NCBI GenBank assembly: GCA_947172415.1
Contig: OX359193.1
Coordinates: 5,016,501-5,080,500 of the forward strand
Length of the DNA stretch: 64,000 bases
From: Chondrosia reniformis
Lineage: Eukaryota; Porifera; Demospongiae; Chondrillida; Chondrillidae
Direction: 5' to 3'
Shown here: piece by piece, positions 32,901 through 45,789 of the stretch
Layout: each line of letters begins with the position of its first letter
How positions within the stretch are numbered: the stretch's first letter is position 1
Position numbers and translations under genes: made by a program
Notes under the pieces: generated by a model
Seen by the model: the letters and a program-made list of their open reading frames with translations, nothing else
What the model was told of the DNA's origin: nothing
Databases searched by the model: none

Positions 32901-34824
32901 TGTTCACTCCAGTCATTTTTGCCTGGCCTCTATTTGAGCCCATCTCCTATAAATATTCTCCATAGTTGGACGGCATTGACAGTTTGGACTTTGTAATCAT
33001 TCACACTTTCTAGTGTGTTGATTCCAGAGACCCCGACCTCTATTCGAGATTCGGCTTCTATTTATGAATAGCCCCAGCTTCTATATAACATATATGGTAT
33101 GTATATATGAATCTTTCATGATAACACATCTTGTTTTTTGTCACTGTGTGTTTGTTAGTCATAACTGTGATTATCTGATTTCTGAAAATGCAGTCATTTA
33201 ATGTAATCAATTGAGAGGGCAATACACATTTCATCTTAACCTACGTAGCACTTTAACTTCAACTAGATTGGATCTCTGTTAAATGTTTTGAGAGTGACCA
33301 ATGGAAAAGTGTGACTACTAAATGTAGACACAGTTTTCCAGATCAATTAGGGAGGAACAAAGATTTATGCTAAATACTTTATTTCCTAATTTTGTATTTT
33401 AGGCATATTTATGTGATCCTCGTATGTTTGAAGGTGAGTATACGCATGCACAAACACACACAAAGACACTACAGTCAAATGACCAAGCTCACCATTCTTT
33501 GCTGTGTTTTGATGTACTGTTGTGTACCTGTAGCCTCCCTAGTGGAATGAACATAGTTGATATTTTTAATTTTAATATAGTAAGGGAACAGAAGAAAAGT
33601 AAAATACAGTTCAAGGAATAAATACAATAGAAATATCTGTATATATTGCACATGATATACATTTATATTCAAGCAAGATATACACAGCAATGACTTTTTA
33701 TACAATAAATTACTTATAAAGACAAGATTTACAAATATTTAGGAATCCTATTAGCAGATAGTTTAGTGAATGAAAGACCTTGTTTAACTACGTAGGTGTG
33801 TGTACCAATCTGTTATGGCTTTCTCCAATCTTGGTCCACCCCTTCTCTATTAAATTCAGTCAATGTTAGCTTGTATACAAAGTCCGACTCCTATTCATAT
33901 ATGCCATGACTAATCAGTACACATATCTTTTTTGTTACATTCTTAACATTGTATGTATGTATTGTATCTGCACCACACCAATGATACACATATGTATACA
34001 TGTGAATGGTTACATTTTATAACAGTATCACTATTCATTTTGGTGTGATATCTCCTTGGCACATACTTAATGGTTAGCTATACATAGCTTAACTTACTTA
34101 ATCAATTATGACTGGCTTATCTCATAGGCTCTGATGAACAGAAGAAGTTGGTTGTGGGAGGAGAGGCTTGCATATGGGGAGAGTTTGTTGACAGTACCAA
34201 CATTATATCTAGGTCATGGTATGTATTGTTGTTTATACACATATATGTATCCGTTGCTTTGTGTAAAATGCCATCTCCTTGAGGTATCTCATTAATGCTG
34301 GTAACATACTTTCTACTAGGCCAAGAGGTAGTGCTGTAGGTGAGAGACTGTGGAGTGATGAGAATCTCAGAAATATTACGGATGCTACTATTAGATTACA
34401 CAGTCAGCGTTGCAGAATGATAAGGTATAATACTCATATTTACTTATCATCACCTTACAATACCTTATTATCACCTTTACAATTGCTTCAAGTAAATATG
34501 AGTAGGCCTACTGGTGATATAACATTTATCACTACTTCAAGGGTGAAATATAAGGTTTATAACACCCCAGAATCACCCGGTTGCCCTGGTAACATGATAT
34601 ATATCCCATATCTATCACATTATATACATACACTTTTATTAAAATTCTGTGAATGAATGTACGTAAATGCTAATCTTCAATCTAGGTTTTATATGTACTA
34701 TTATGGGTATGTTTTCTTCTTCTCTTTCTCCAGCCGTGGTATACAAGCTGAACCAGTGAGTGGGCCAAGTTTCTGTCCTATAGAATGGACAGGAGGAAAA
34801 TCAAGATATAGGAATTCTTTTTAG
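26458..34824 (+). CDS. HEXB-like: Lysosomal beta-N-acetylhexosaminidase
   Basis: GH20 enzyme that removes terminal N-acetylhexosamine from gangliosides and glycans in the lysosome. Thirteen exons: 26458-26779 (signal peptide [19 protein letters not shown]), 27185-27250, 27398-27552, 28854-29060, 29124-29206, 29997-30125, 30203-30289, 30594-30666, 30814-30951, 33403-33433, 34138-34218, 34320-34424, 34734-34824. All junction phases agree. Domain order is as in HEXA/HEXB: GH20b-like N-terminal domain ([11 protein letters not shown]), then the TIM barrel with [15 protein letters not shown], the catalytic pair in [37 protein letters not shown] and [12 protein letters not shown]. Several N-x-S/T sites fit glycosylation. 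I cannot assign the alpha or beta subunit; it may predate that split. Introns carry a LINE fragment and a Tigger-like remnant. Confidence 0.95.
26893..27124. repeat. Possible MITE with internal short repeats
   Basis: In the first hexosaminidase intron. Ends AGGGCTG and CAGCCCT are inverted, and the interior carries repeated AATTTTGGTCCT-like words (about 27001-27090). The ends are short, so the element call is tentative. Confidence 0.45.
27945..28135 (-). repeat. Dispersed repeat copy, inverted
   Basis: Minus-strand copy of the family also at 17045-17165, 23086-23150 and 44970-45130: it shares, reverse-complemented, AGGTTTAGTTCCCCTATAGG and GAATAGGCATATAGCATGT, and extends to an AGAAAC/CATCAGTGATC-type end also seen near 44970. 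Lies in a hexosaminidase intron. Confidence 0.7.
29254..29955 (-). mobile_element. Non-LTR retrotransposon fragment between inverted GATA repeats
   Basis: Minus strand 29835-29272 is open for 187 codons. Its C-terminal part ([40 protein letters not shown]) matches the region after the RT domain of LINE-type elements. The N-terminal half is Arg/Thr-rich and the plus strand is locally GC-rich, unlike its surroundings. A short direct duplication of TGGTGGCTTGAAAAAGACGT lies at about 29412 and 29449. The insert is flanked by (TCTA)n at 29248-29264 and (GATA)n at 29907-29955, inverted relative to each other. Sits in the fifth hexosaminidase intron. Confidence 0.75.
32438..32900 (-). mobile_element. 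Probable pogo/Tigger-like DNA transposon remnant
   Basis: CAGTGGACCTTCACTTATCC at 32438 resembles the terminal repeat of Tigger/jerky-type elements. About 300 bp on, minus-strand sequence in a broken frame reads an acidic segment followed by [23 protein letters not shown] residues, plausible as a transposase C-terminus. A (GT)n run near 32888 interrupts it. No opposite terminus found. Located in the ninth hexosaminidase intron. Confidence 0.4.
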
Positions 34825-36416
34825 GGTGGAATGTGTACGTATGGGCACATTGTCATCCTTAGATTTGCGTACGTAGTATAGAGACTAAAACTCTTAACTG
34901 AACTCTTGTTTTCATAGACAAGTTCATGCATATTTCTTATAATCTTATATACATGAAATAGACATCTTTGTAATTTCTAATGTGTGTTGACATACTCCAG
35001 TCCATTCCTCTTTCTCCCTTTAAAATTACTAGTGCTCATGTATTATTGCACATTTCTTGTATAATTGTACTCATTAGTCAATCTAATATATGGACAGGTA
35101 AGCCTTTTCATTCTATAATCATGTTTTGTTGGCTCTCAATTTCCTACCATTAACTACTGTATTTTATATTCATATATAATACATTATTTTTGGTGTGAAA
35201 GAAGAGTAAACAAACTTGATGTCCAAGTCTACATGACTGACACCCACTCTTGTCTGCGTATGCATGTGTAACAGACATAATAGACTTGCTTATAACTGTA
35301 TATACATAGTTATAGCCACCATATATATAAATTAATGATATAAGTCATCCATTGTAACAAAGAGCCTTTGAAGTTCTTACACGTACACTGTATGTTGTTC
35401 AAAGATGTAACAAACACACATTTTCATTACCAAGTGTGAAGTATGAATTATATGATGGCAATAGAGCCATAGGTGCATGCAGTGTTTTGTAGCTGGTGTG
35501 TCTGTCTGTATATATATTATATATATATGTAAGTTTGCTCTCAGAAATCTTGAAGCTGATAAACGGATTATATATTACAACATATGTACGATTATGACCA
35601 GATTTTTGACACTTTGCTTGTAATTTGTTACATCTTAGGGCTGGCTTTACTCTTCCACCCCTTAAAATCCCACACTATATATATCACAGGATCAAACATA
35701 TTTGAAACTCTTGGGAACTGCCAGGTTTCAAAAGACATGAAAGCATGATAAACTTGGAAAAGGATCTGGGAAAAACTTGAAACTTGTGAAATTAATCTCC
35801 TAGTGCATACTTGTCCACCCTTTGAAACCTGGCCGTTCAAGAAGTTTCAAATAGGTTTCATTCCATCTGAAACCTATAATTTGATCCTGCGATATCAGCA
35901 GATATCAAGGTGTCGTACATGCAATGTTTGTTTCTATCCAGCCCTCACTTCTGCCAATGCTGATAAGTAGAAAAGTATATGAGCTCTTTTCAGAATGTAT
36001 GTAGTTGAAGAGGACTACTTTATATTTTATTTATATTCATTGGAACCAAGGTATAGACAGGGGTCATTTTATAGCTAGCCGCAGCTGTAACTCTGAACTC
36101 ATCCTATCACACCTCCATCTTCTTGACTCTATATTGTTCTGGTGACAAAGGTCGTATAGATGAACTGCAGTGTTGTTTAATATAATAGATTCTCAATAAC
36201 TTGTTAAGTTGTTAAGTTTATATACGTATGTCCATATATGTATACTGTATATAGATATATTGAATAACACCTTGCCTTAGGAATGTTAATGCAACCCTAT
36301 TTGGAAGCATCATTCAGTATTTAAATGCAACGAAACAGTACAGCACAATTGCAAGAGGCCTGTATAATACTAAATTCTCAAACCAAAGTATAGCTTGCCC
36401 ACATTACCAGTTATAG
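34825..36416. other. Intergenic region with one foldback
   Basis: AT-rich spacer between the hexosaminidase and aminotransferase genes. Apart from the inverted-repeat element at 35681-35895 I see no gene or recognisable site. Confidence 0.5.
35681..35895. mobile_element. 215-bp foldback MITE
   Basis: Left arm starts ATATCACAGGATCAAA; the right arm reverse-complemented starts ATATCGCAGGATCAAA, and similarity continues through GCCAGGTTTCAAA in both arms with an insertion in the right arm. No ORF of note. Confidence 0.8.
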
Positions 36417-39400
36417 ATGTCTGTCTTTAAGGCATTATTTAAGCGGAGAGGAAGAAAAACTAAAAAAGAAGTACCAAACAATGGATGCACCTTTTTGGAT
36501 ACCAAGCTGAGGAATGCAATTTCAGTTACTGATTTAATTGAAGGATACAAGCATGTTGATGTAAGCTTATATACATACGTATATAGTACATATATATCAA
36601 GATTAAAGCTCTTTAGATCACTGTTTTCTATAAACATTGAAATCCTTATCCTCAATCACTCATAGCGTTACCCTTTGTGTTATTTTATGCTTATATATGC
36701 ACACTTCTATAGGAAAGGAATATAAAACATGAAGCAGCTAAAATTAGGGTGTTTGGTAGTTGTGATAATTTACAGCATACATCTATCAGTACTGAACACT
36801 CTGATATTACAGGCTTGACAGAATTACTAAGCTACATTCGAGATTCAGAGATCGGAAAGGATGAAGTCATTGAAGGACCTTTTGGTAGAAAACGAAGTAA
36901 GTATTTAAGTAGAGATGAGAGATCTTCAGGTATATACTGTGTACATAAGCTATTGAGTACAGACATATATTATTCTTTTTTATAGTTATGTATGCTGATT
37001 ACACTGCTTCAGGCAGGTTGGTTGTTAATTGTTTTACCTTGTATATATACATAGTATATATATGAAGTGATATATATATATGAAGTAACTTGAGAGCATA
37101 TTAACTATAATCTAGCTACTTACCCTTCCAACAATTGTGTTAAGTGTTAATGTGATGCATTGTAAATGTATTTGCAAAGTAATAAAATATCAATTTCTAA
37201 GAAATGTGTTTTTTAGTTTGATTGCATACTTTATAATTGAGTTGGAAATAAAACCTATAGTTTATTTTATTTGTATACGTATAATAATCTCTTAGAGCTC
37301 TGACTTTCATCGAGGAATTCATTAGGGCGGAAGTGTTACCTTGCTATGCCAACACACACACTACAGCTTCAGTAACTGGATACCAAACAACTAGCTTTCG
37401 TGAGGAAGCCAGGTTAGATATATAGGTTATAGCTTTTGCCACCATTTTCCAAAGTATCTAAAGTTGGAGGTGCTGGTGGTCTAGAGTTAAGGCACAAGAT
37501 TCAAGATCCAGTGATTATGGGATGTCCATAGTTCAAGCCCAGGCCATGGCAGCAGAATTTCAGTGACAAGCACCCTCTGACAACAAACACTGCCCACTGA
37601 ACAGATAATTGACCAATTTAATGACTGATTTACTGTATGTGTGTTTATATATATGTTGCATGTATGTACTGTTACTGGCCTCCCTGAAAAGTAGTCCCCT
37701 GGACTAAGTGGAGTTCCAGTCTAATAATTCAATTCAATTTAATTCAATTCAAAGTTAATGCCATAAATTAATATATTAATTTTATAGAACCATTATTAAG
37801 AAGGCTGTCAATGCTAGCCAAGATGACATAGTCTTGTTTGTGGGAAATGGTACAACTGCTGCTGTACACCTGCTGGTACATTCTTTGAATCTTCAAAAAC
37901 AAAGGAGACCTGTTGTCATAACTGGGCCATATGAACATCATTCAAATTTACTACCTTGGAGGGAATCAGGAGCTGAGGTATGAGAAAGTGCATATAGACA
38001 TGTACATTGTTAATCTATAATGTTGATCTATACAGTGTTTGTGAACACATTAATTCTGAAGGTTGTTGTTGTGTTCTATGTTCAAGATGATTCTTTTCAA
38101 CAACCTGATTTTACACAAATACTTTTTATTATTTTGAAAATGTAGTATATGCCTCAATTAAAAGTTAATTTGAAATCCTGAAATGGTTTACTGCATGATA
38201 CCTGTTTACTTGAAGAAATGTATTCTATAGGTAGTAATGACTAAAGTTACCACAAAGGGCCTGTTAGATATGAACCATTTGGAAAGGCTCCTGCAGGTAT
38301 GCCAACTGGTTATGCAGGAAGTGTATATAAGTAGCACATAAATGCATATACGTATATGTAAGATGAGTATGTACGTACATATTATGTATATCTTTGTTAG
38401 AGCTACTCTAATGCTGGTTGCTGTATTTATGGTGCATTCAATGCTGTCTCAAATGTTACTGGACTTCTAACTGATACAAGGACTGTTACTGCTCTTATTC
38501 ACAAATATGGAGGATACTCTTTTTGGGACTATGCAGCTGGAGGTGAGCTAATTATGTCTACATGTGCAAATGTATATTTACCTTATTTTGTTCTCCGGGC
38601 AGCACCTTATGTGGACATTGACATGAACCCTGTAAGGTACGGACAGATATACATATAATATATGTACCTACAGCTTCTTACTTGTGTGACATTTATTCTC
38701 TATTTAATTATCAACTTGGCTGCACAACAGCTTTAACAAAGGGAACTTATTATATAAAGATGCAATTTACTTTTCAATGCATAAATTTGTTGGTGGAATT
38801 AACAGTCCAGGTATGTCTAAAGTGAGAATGGATGTTCAAGTAATTAATGTACGTATATGTTTTCATAAGCTAAAGCTCATCAATATATGTACGTAATATA
38901 TATATGGATGTATGTATGTATGTATATCCTGAATTTAATGTTTTCATTTTACTGTGATTAGGTATACTTGTTGCCAAAAGGCATATTTTCCAAAGCACAA
39001 AGCCTGTTATTACAGGTGGAGGCACAGTGTCCTTTGTAAGTAAAACCTCCCAATATACGTACGTATACGTTACTTGCTCAGGTGTATACACATGCGTGTA
39101 TGTGTCTGTCTCTTTTGTGTACATTGTGCACTTAAACTCATTTACTAATGGAATTAGTAATACTACATTGTTTGCATACATATGTAAGACCTTAAATAAT
39201 TAAAACACTTTATCTGTACATGATGTTATTGTGTCCAGTGAAAATTTTGAATTTTCTAAATTTTATTTCATTAATATATTTTTATCAACTGACCCCATAT
39301 TTCCCTGAAACCAAATTGCTCAAAAGGATTCTTAGAGAAGAGATTTTTTACACATACTTATACCACTTAAGTGGTAGCCTGTGAAATGTGATTGCATTTC

Positions 39401-42400
39401 TTTGTAGCTTTTTGATGTGTGTCCTCTTTATGGCCTCAGGTCACCGGTAGTAACCACAGATACCTACTTAAGATAGAAGAAAGGGAAGAAGGTGGTACTC
39501 CTGCTATTGTAGGATGTATTAGAGCTGGGCTAGCATTTCAAGTTAAACAGGTAAGCATGAACAAACATAGCATTCGATAGAATCTTGGTGTGTCTTGTAA
39601 CCACTCCATACCATCATTTAGTTGTCATTTAGTGATTCATGCACAGAATATAGGAAATCCACAGGTGCTAGGCAATACTTTATAGATAATCATTTTATAT
39701 TAGACAGGTTGCACATACTTGCTCATTGATTGCATTCCTTTATAAATACCTAGTTTTTATTCGGACCATTTCAATCAGTTAATCAATTATGGCCACCATA
39801 ATCCCCAAGTGAGGTTGTTCACCTCTTATAGTCGCATATACTGTATATATATATAGAAATATTTATACATACGTATATAGAAGTAAGGAGACAAAACAGG
39901 ATAATGTAGGGGGTGTCAAACATGTCAAGCTTACAAGATGTAGTTTTCTCTGTTAATGATATCATACTGTATATAGCCTAATCTGTATCAATATCCTGAT
40001 ATCATATATATATATATATGAATTAATTCCGACAAGCTTTATAGTAGTTAGTCATTTTCCCTTTCTTCTCAAACTGTTTACCATATTCTAAATCAGTTGT
40101 GCACACATATATAATCTTCTTATACATAACTTTATATATATACGTATAGCATGATACACCAACACCTGCTTGGGTGTATATATCCATCTTTAAATTATGT
40201 TTTAGGCTGTTGGAAGCAGTATTATTTTACACAGAGAAAGTGAAATTTTGAGGAAAGTGCTCAAAGCCTGGATAAATATTAAAGAGCTTGAGATCCTTGG
40301 TCCCTTGGATGTTCCTCGTATTCCCATTTTCTCTTTTCTTATCAAACACCCAGAAAGTGGTCACTATCTACATCACAATTTTATTTGCATGGTGCTCAAT
40401 GATCTGTTTGGCATACAGGCTAGAGGAGGATGCATGTGTGCCGGGCCATATGGAATGGTATGCAGGCATCATAACCACTCTTTTGACATACATATTTGTG
40501 CAATTGTATTACGTAAAGTACGTATATACGTACGTATGTATACAAGTATTAAGTGCATTAACTACGTATATTTTCTTAATCATTTGTAGTTGTTGCTGCA
40601 TATTAATCAAGATTTAGCTGATAAATATCAAGAGCTCATCCTTGATTATGAGTAAGTTGGGTATATGTATATATACCCTCATTTCTACTATTAAATGCTG
40701 AGAAAACCATAAACCTATGTATATACTACCATAAACAGCTTTCATCTAAATCTGTTTAATACCATTTATAAAAGTCACTCTTGTGGGCCTAAATTATATA
40801 TTTGTAGCAATTTAAATTCTAATATTTCATATATTTTGCAGTTCAATATATATCTACAAGGGTACATTACATTACAGTAAAATGGAAATCAGCATAATAT
40901 CTACACACAAGAGAGTCATCTTATTACTATTAATAACTTTACGTATATATAACTTTGACACTCTGTTTTAATTTATAGTGTTCCTTTGGGAAATGAAAAG
41001 ACGACTGATAGGGATATTCTCAAGTATGTTTATGTACATGTGCTCATATGTGATATACGTAGCTTCAGCAGAATACAGTACAGCACCTAACATAACCATA
41101 ATATGTATAACTACCTTATATATATATATATCATTTCTTTTTAATGTAATTGTTTTTCATACATATTAATATGTGCATATGCTTGTACGTATGGAAATTC
41201 AAACCACTATAATTATGAGAGAGCCAAACTAACCTTCTGAGCCACTGTAGTTGTCTTTCTATAAGTCCACTGGGTTGGATGGCTATTATGTATCAAGAAT
41301 ATCAGTTTTATATTTTACCTGCTACCTTTTACAATAATATATATATATCATTGGAAAAATGTAGCCTTCATAAATTAAAGGACTTCTATTCCTGTATATT
41401 TGTACACAGGCCTGGATACACACGCCTTAGCTTTCCTTACTTTGCAAGTGATGAATTTGTTGATTACATCATAAATGCTGTGATATTAGTGGCCAAGCAT
41501 GGATGGAAACTGCTGCCACAGGTTAGGCAGTTACATTATTTATCATATTATTATCGGGAATGCTTAGAAAGTCAAGTTTTTACACGTTTTAATATCACAG
41601 ATGTAAATGTAAGACCTGAGTGGTTAGGACAATTCTTTGTTATGTATGAGCATGACACTAACTGGCATTACATCAAACAAGCAAATGTTTCCACAGTTAG
41701 TCTTCATCAGTGGTACAATGTGCATATATACGTAGCAGGAATGTGCAATGGCAGACATGCAGGTGTATATATACACCCCAAGAACTGTCCTTGTCTACAA
41801 GTGAAAATTAATATAGGTGTGAAAATTAATGGTGCATTTACAATGAAAATGAAATAATTAAAATGACTCAGGTGCGTTTACAATGAGCAGCGAATGAAAT
41901 CTTGCATGACTAGGTACAAGCACAAGGAAATTAAAACCTATGGAGGGAAGGAAACATTTGTATATATAGTATTGAGATGATAAACCTTTCCTTTGGTTGA
42001 GGAGGTTAGATGTGGATCAAATATAGGGACATTTAGGTCTTTTCCTTCAGAGTCAATCTAACACATGTTTTTCACCCCACATCAATCTCATAATTTTGAA
42101 GTTCCTCTTTGTTCAGCTGATGTAAAAACAATTACAAGGGGAACTGGAAATGCTGTATGCACACAATACTAGTGAATCCTGTCTGTATATGCTGGGTGGA
42201 CTGGGTATTAGGGTGCAACACCATCTGCCTGAGGGGAAACTGAGGGTGAAAACATGCCTTAAGTGTTACTAAGGTGAATGATTCCATGTCTACATGATAA
42301 GGTTGTTTTCACTTGTAGATAGTCACAGTTATACCTTATATATATCACATACAAGCCACCTTTCTGGGTGAATATTTTGTCTTCCTCACCATTCTTCTAC

Positions 42401-43237
42401 TACTGATAAAAGACTGCTGATCAGCTGTGAAATTCTGCGGCAATTAAAAATCATGTTGTTCTCATTCAGGAACAGCTATTCATACATTAGATGGATTTTG
42501 TAGGTTTCTAAAGGTATAAGATACACACAATATATTTCTGTGGTTTAAGTACTCTAAGCTAGTAATTTATTTTGAAAACCCTTAGGAAATAATGATTAAA
42601 CTCCCTTTTTTGTGATCGTATAATTGTTTTCCACTGCAGTATGATATCAATGAGAATGGATCATTTGTGAATGCCTTCCATCATCAGACATATAGGGTAA
42701 AAAGGCTAGAAAATATTGTATACTCAAATGGCAAAATGGAGTACATCTCTAAACCTCAGGGTCCTCCACCATCTTCAAAGGTCTGGCTTCCTCGTAACAT
42801 GTACAGTACCATATGGTTAATCTATTATCATATATATGTATGTATATGTATATACACATGTATATACATGTATAATTATGTCAATGATCACTACATTATA
42901 ATGCTAATATAGAGGTATTCATGGGATTTATGTATAGAATTGAGCGTGCCTTTACATTGTTTTGCTCTATGCTCGTTATAATTAGGTATGCCTTGCATAT
43001 GCTGAAGAATATCTAATAACTGCTGCTACCATGGATCTTCCTCAAGTTAGCAGTTACAGGCTTGAGGACCTAGTAGATCAGTGTCTTGTTTCAAGAAAAG
43101 AAAAGCAACTCAGATGGTTCTTAATGCCAAATGAAGCACTAGATTATCTAAAAACAAGAAGTGATGACTTTCTTTCACCTAAATTGGGGCCAGGATGTTC
43201 TCAGGAGGTGGTTATACACTTTGCAGATGACCATTGA
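36417..43237 (+). CDS. Class V PLP aminotransferase / cysteine desulfurase-like
   Basis: Predicted PLP enzyme of the class V fold (cysteine desulfurase, selenocysteine lyase and isopenicillin-N-epimerase relatives). Exons: 36417-36560, 36713-36896, 36986-37016, 37296-37412, 37798-37977, 38231-38296, 38401-38542, 38603-38636, 38731-38810, 38962-39035, 39440-39550, 40206-40457, 40590-40651, 40979-41024, 41410-41521, 42640-42780, 42986-43237; phases agree throughout. Visible features: MYADYTASGR substrate-loop start, YANTHTTASVTG, FVGNGTTAAVHLL (PLP phosphate loop), GPYEHHSNLLPWRESGAE, the cofactor Asp region FWDYAAG, and the Schiff-base lysine in YFSMHKFVGG. A Cys-rich GIQARGGCMCAGPYGM and a C-terminal extension of about 140 residues follow. 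The donor after 42780 (GTCTGG) is weak. The substrate cannot be read from sequence. Confidence 0.88.
37466..37752 (+). mobile_element. tRNA-derived SINE
   Basis: In an aminotransferase intron. An A-box-like TGGTCTAGAG (37474-37483) and a B-box-like GTTCAAGCCC (37531-37540) are spaced as in a tRNA promoter. The body ends in a simple tail of AATTCA repeats (about 37728-37752). This is the layout of a tRNA-derived SINE; the source tRNA is not identified. Confidence 0.6.
41522..41857 (+). other. Open extension of an aminotransferase exon
   Basis: After the donor at 41521 the exon's own frame stays open for another 111 codons to a TAA at 41855-41857. The extension has balanced composition (VNVRPEWLGQFFVMYEHDT). 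It could be an alternative terminal exon giving a shorter protein that lacks the C-terminal extension, or a transposon-derived fragment, or chance. Confidence 0.35.
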
Positions 43238-43469
43238 GTTCAACATATCTATACAGAGAATGCATGGCATAAGCATGTTAAAATGTATATATAAACTATA
43301 AGTCACATACTTCAAACATCACAAAACAAGATGGATGTAAAACAGAATGGTGTGTGTGGTATTGTTAGTGATTTTTACTGTAAGCTATGAGTATAAAGTC
43401 AAGTTTTGTATATGTACAGGTGTTATTGCAAGTAATTTAATAAATAACTGTTAGCAGGTGCAAACTAAT

Positions 43470-43920
43470 AAGTGGACCAAACAGGTCTAACCAGCACCAG
43501 GTCTAACTTGATGGACCTAGTCAACGTTTATTGATAAAATTCATCAAAGATGTAGTAAACATGGCGATTAAACAGCCATGTTCATCTGTCTACTTTGGGC
43601 AGATATCACTTTGAAGCCACTAGATTTTACAGATCTCAATTCGAGATATACTTGTATTGTTCTTTTTTATTTGTTCCTTCCTCTACAGGTAAACATTGCC
43701 ACCAGTTGACCTTTTTGATAATAATTCTATTCCCTATAATCTAGAATATTGAGATCGCTATTGCTAGCTAGCAGTTGAGATCTCTTTCCTTGTTGAACAT
43801 TTTTATTATCAAATTACATATGCTTTCTGATTGATTCCACCTTTTAGCATTTTTTACTTAAGGACCTAGCCTCGAAATATATTAACACTATGGGTTTGGT
43901 TTGATCTGGTTGGTCCACTT
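43470..43920. mobile_element. MITE with imperfect 24-bp TIRs
   Basis: Left end AAGTGGACCAAACAGGTCTA, right end reverse-complemented AAGTGGACCAACCAGATCAA. No transposase coding. Lies just downstream of the aminotransferase stop codon. Confidence 0.7.
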
Positions 43921-44969
43921 TACAGAATAAAGTAGTGTGGAATTATTGTATGGATTATATAATGAACCTACGATATACAAGATTCCTCTCATGAAAACTT
44001 TACGTGTTCGCAGTTTTTATAGCCACCCTATTGTGTTACGCACAATGTTCTAACCTGAAGGTCACATGACCAGAAAGGAAAAGGTTGGTTTGAGCTAGCT
44101 TTGCACAATGTAGTAGGTCACCGAATAGTGACCGAAATGCACAAACCAGGGGCGGCGGCAGTGTGAGGTGGTGGGAGGGGGCTCCATCGTCCATGGCACA
44201 ATGGCAAGATTTTTTGATCGCTGCACTCTTTACCTCTTCATTTCTTGTCAGCTCCCTCCGTACATGAGAAACTCTGATTTGCAGGACCATATACTAACAA
44301 ACAATAGCATTGACTGTAATGTACTCCTCAACCACTAGCTAAACTAGCAAGCTGACAAGTTGTCACATCACTTAACCATCTGCATCCTTTCTGACCCCTT
44401 CATCCCCTCCTCTCTGTACCTGCAGACTAGTCAGGTTCTAACGGAGCATCACAGGGCACCTAATGATGTAAGGATGCTTTGTCTCGTTGGCCTCCAAAAG
44501 GTTCTGAAATTCATGTCTCTGGATGGCAGCCTTGGGCATACCTCTCTTGTGGTTATGTTCATGGCTACTATGAGTGGAAGGCAAATGACAAGGAAACAAG
44601 AGATAACAGAACATGTCCAATATATTGAAAGGTTAATAAGCCCCTCTCCTGACACACCTCTTAAAATTATTAGACTGACATATTAATGCTTTACATTCTG
44701 GTGCCTATTATTCGTTAATGCTTGCATAATCAATATACGTACCTACAATATATACTTCTTCCCTTTATAATACAGTTATACTACGGGTTAAACCTAGTTC
44801 GAATATGGAAGCGCTATCGATACATATAAATTTCGAAGAGATCGTACAATTATTTAACTTTGCAGCTGGTAATGGTCTAAAGAATTTCGAGCCAATATAA
44901 CGGTCATCGGCAGGTAAGAGGTTAAATAAGTAACCCTTAATTTAAGAGAGAGCTAAGGATCTAAGAGAC
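43921..44969. other. No confident gene
   Basis: Contains short open frames on both strands (for example 44360-44686 plus), none with a family resemblance or splice-consistent partners. Probably old transposon sequence. Confidence 0.4.
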
Positions 44970-45130
44970 TTCCAGGTTCATTGATGAAGGGTGGCATTCC
45001 CAGAAACAGCGTTATCAAGCCTAGTGAAGCAGAAGAGAGAAGACTTCTGTATCCTCATCCAAAGCTTTCACTAGGCTTAGTCCCCTATAGATAGGCCTTG
45101 TAGAACGGCTGTAGTATGTAGAAAAATGGT
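44970..45130 (+). repeat. Dispersed repeat copy, diverged
   Basis: Shares CTTCTGTATCCTCATCCAAAG and TTAGTCCCCTATAG with the family at 17045, 23086 and 27945, and keeps the CATTGATGAAGG/CAGAAACAG outer part seen in the 27945-28135 copy. Confidence 0.65.
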
Positions 45131-45789
45131 GCCACATACTTATAGAGAAGAAGGAGGGTACTGTATGGACATGGTAGAGCAATGGTGTGGTACCATGTGG
45201 TACCGAGAGCAGGGTATAATAAGACAAACATTAATCTCATTATATAGCCCAGTCTTTTTTCTTGGTCACCGACATCTAGAGATAAACAGATCCTTCTCCA
45301 GTTGACAGTTGCCACCAATTGCCTGTACATGTGTTGTGCTCGTGTTCCTAGATCTGTATGTATTGGAGCAGTACAGAGATGTCCTATGCACCAGACAAGT
45401 GGAATACTGTCTGTCCATTTTGTAACTTTTCCCTTGACCAACTCCCAAGACAACTTTGGTTATATTAAACTTGTATTTCCCTAAGTCATTGCATATTTCA
45501 AAGAAAACGGAAAATCTAAGTCATTTGTTACATTGTTGTGAATAAATAAAATGTAATTTTGAACTGCTGTCAGTTAACATAACACCATCTAAACATCCTG
45601 TGATTGTTGTGTGAATTGTTCAATTTCTCAGCACCTGATACGAACAAGGTCTACAGAATGGCACACATGGTCAACATGAACATCACACAAGGTTTAAATG
45701 CTACAAGTGGTAGGCTAACTTTGATAGGTGTAATTGCATTAGGAACATTTAAGCCCAGGCTTCTAATGAGAAGCCATCTAGTTGAGTGC

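Noticed and set aside
45085..45453. 122-codon minus-strand open frame
   Set aside because: Overlaps a dispersed repeat and low-complexity Tyr/Leu codons; no homology seen.
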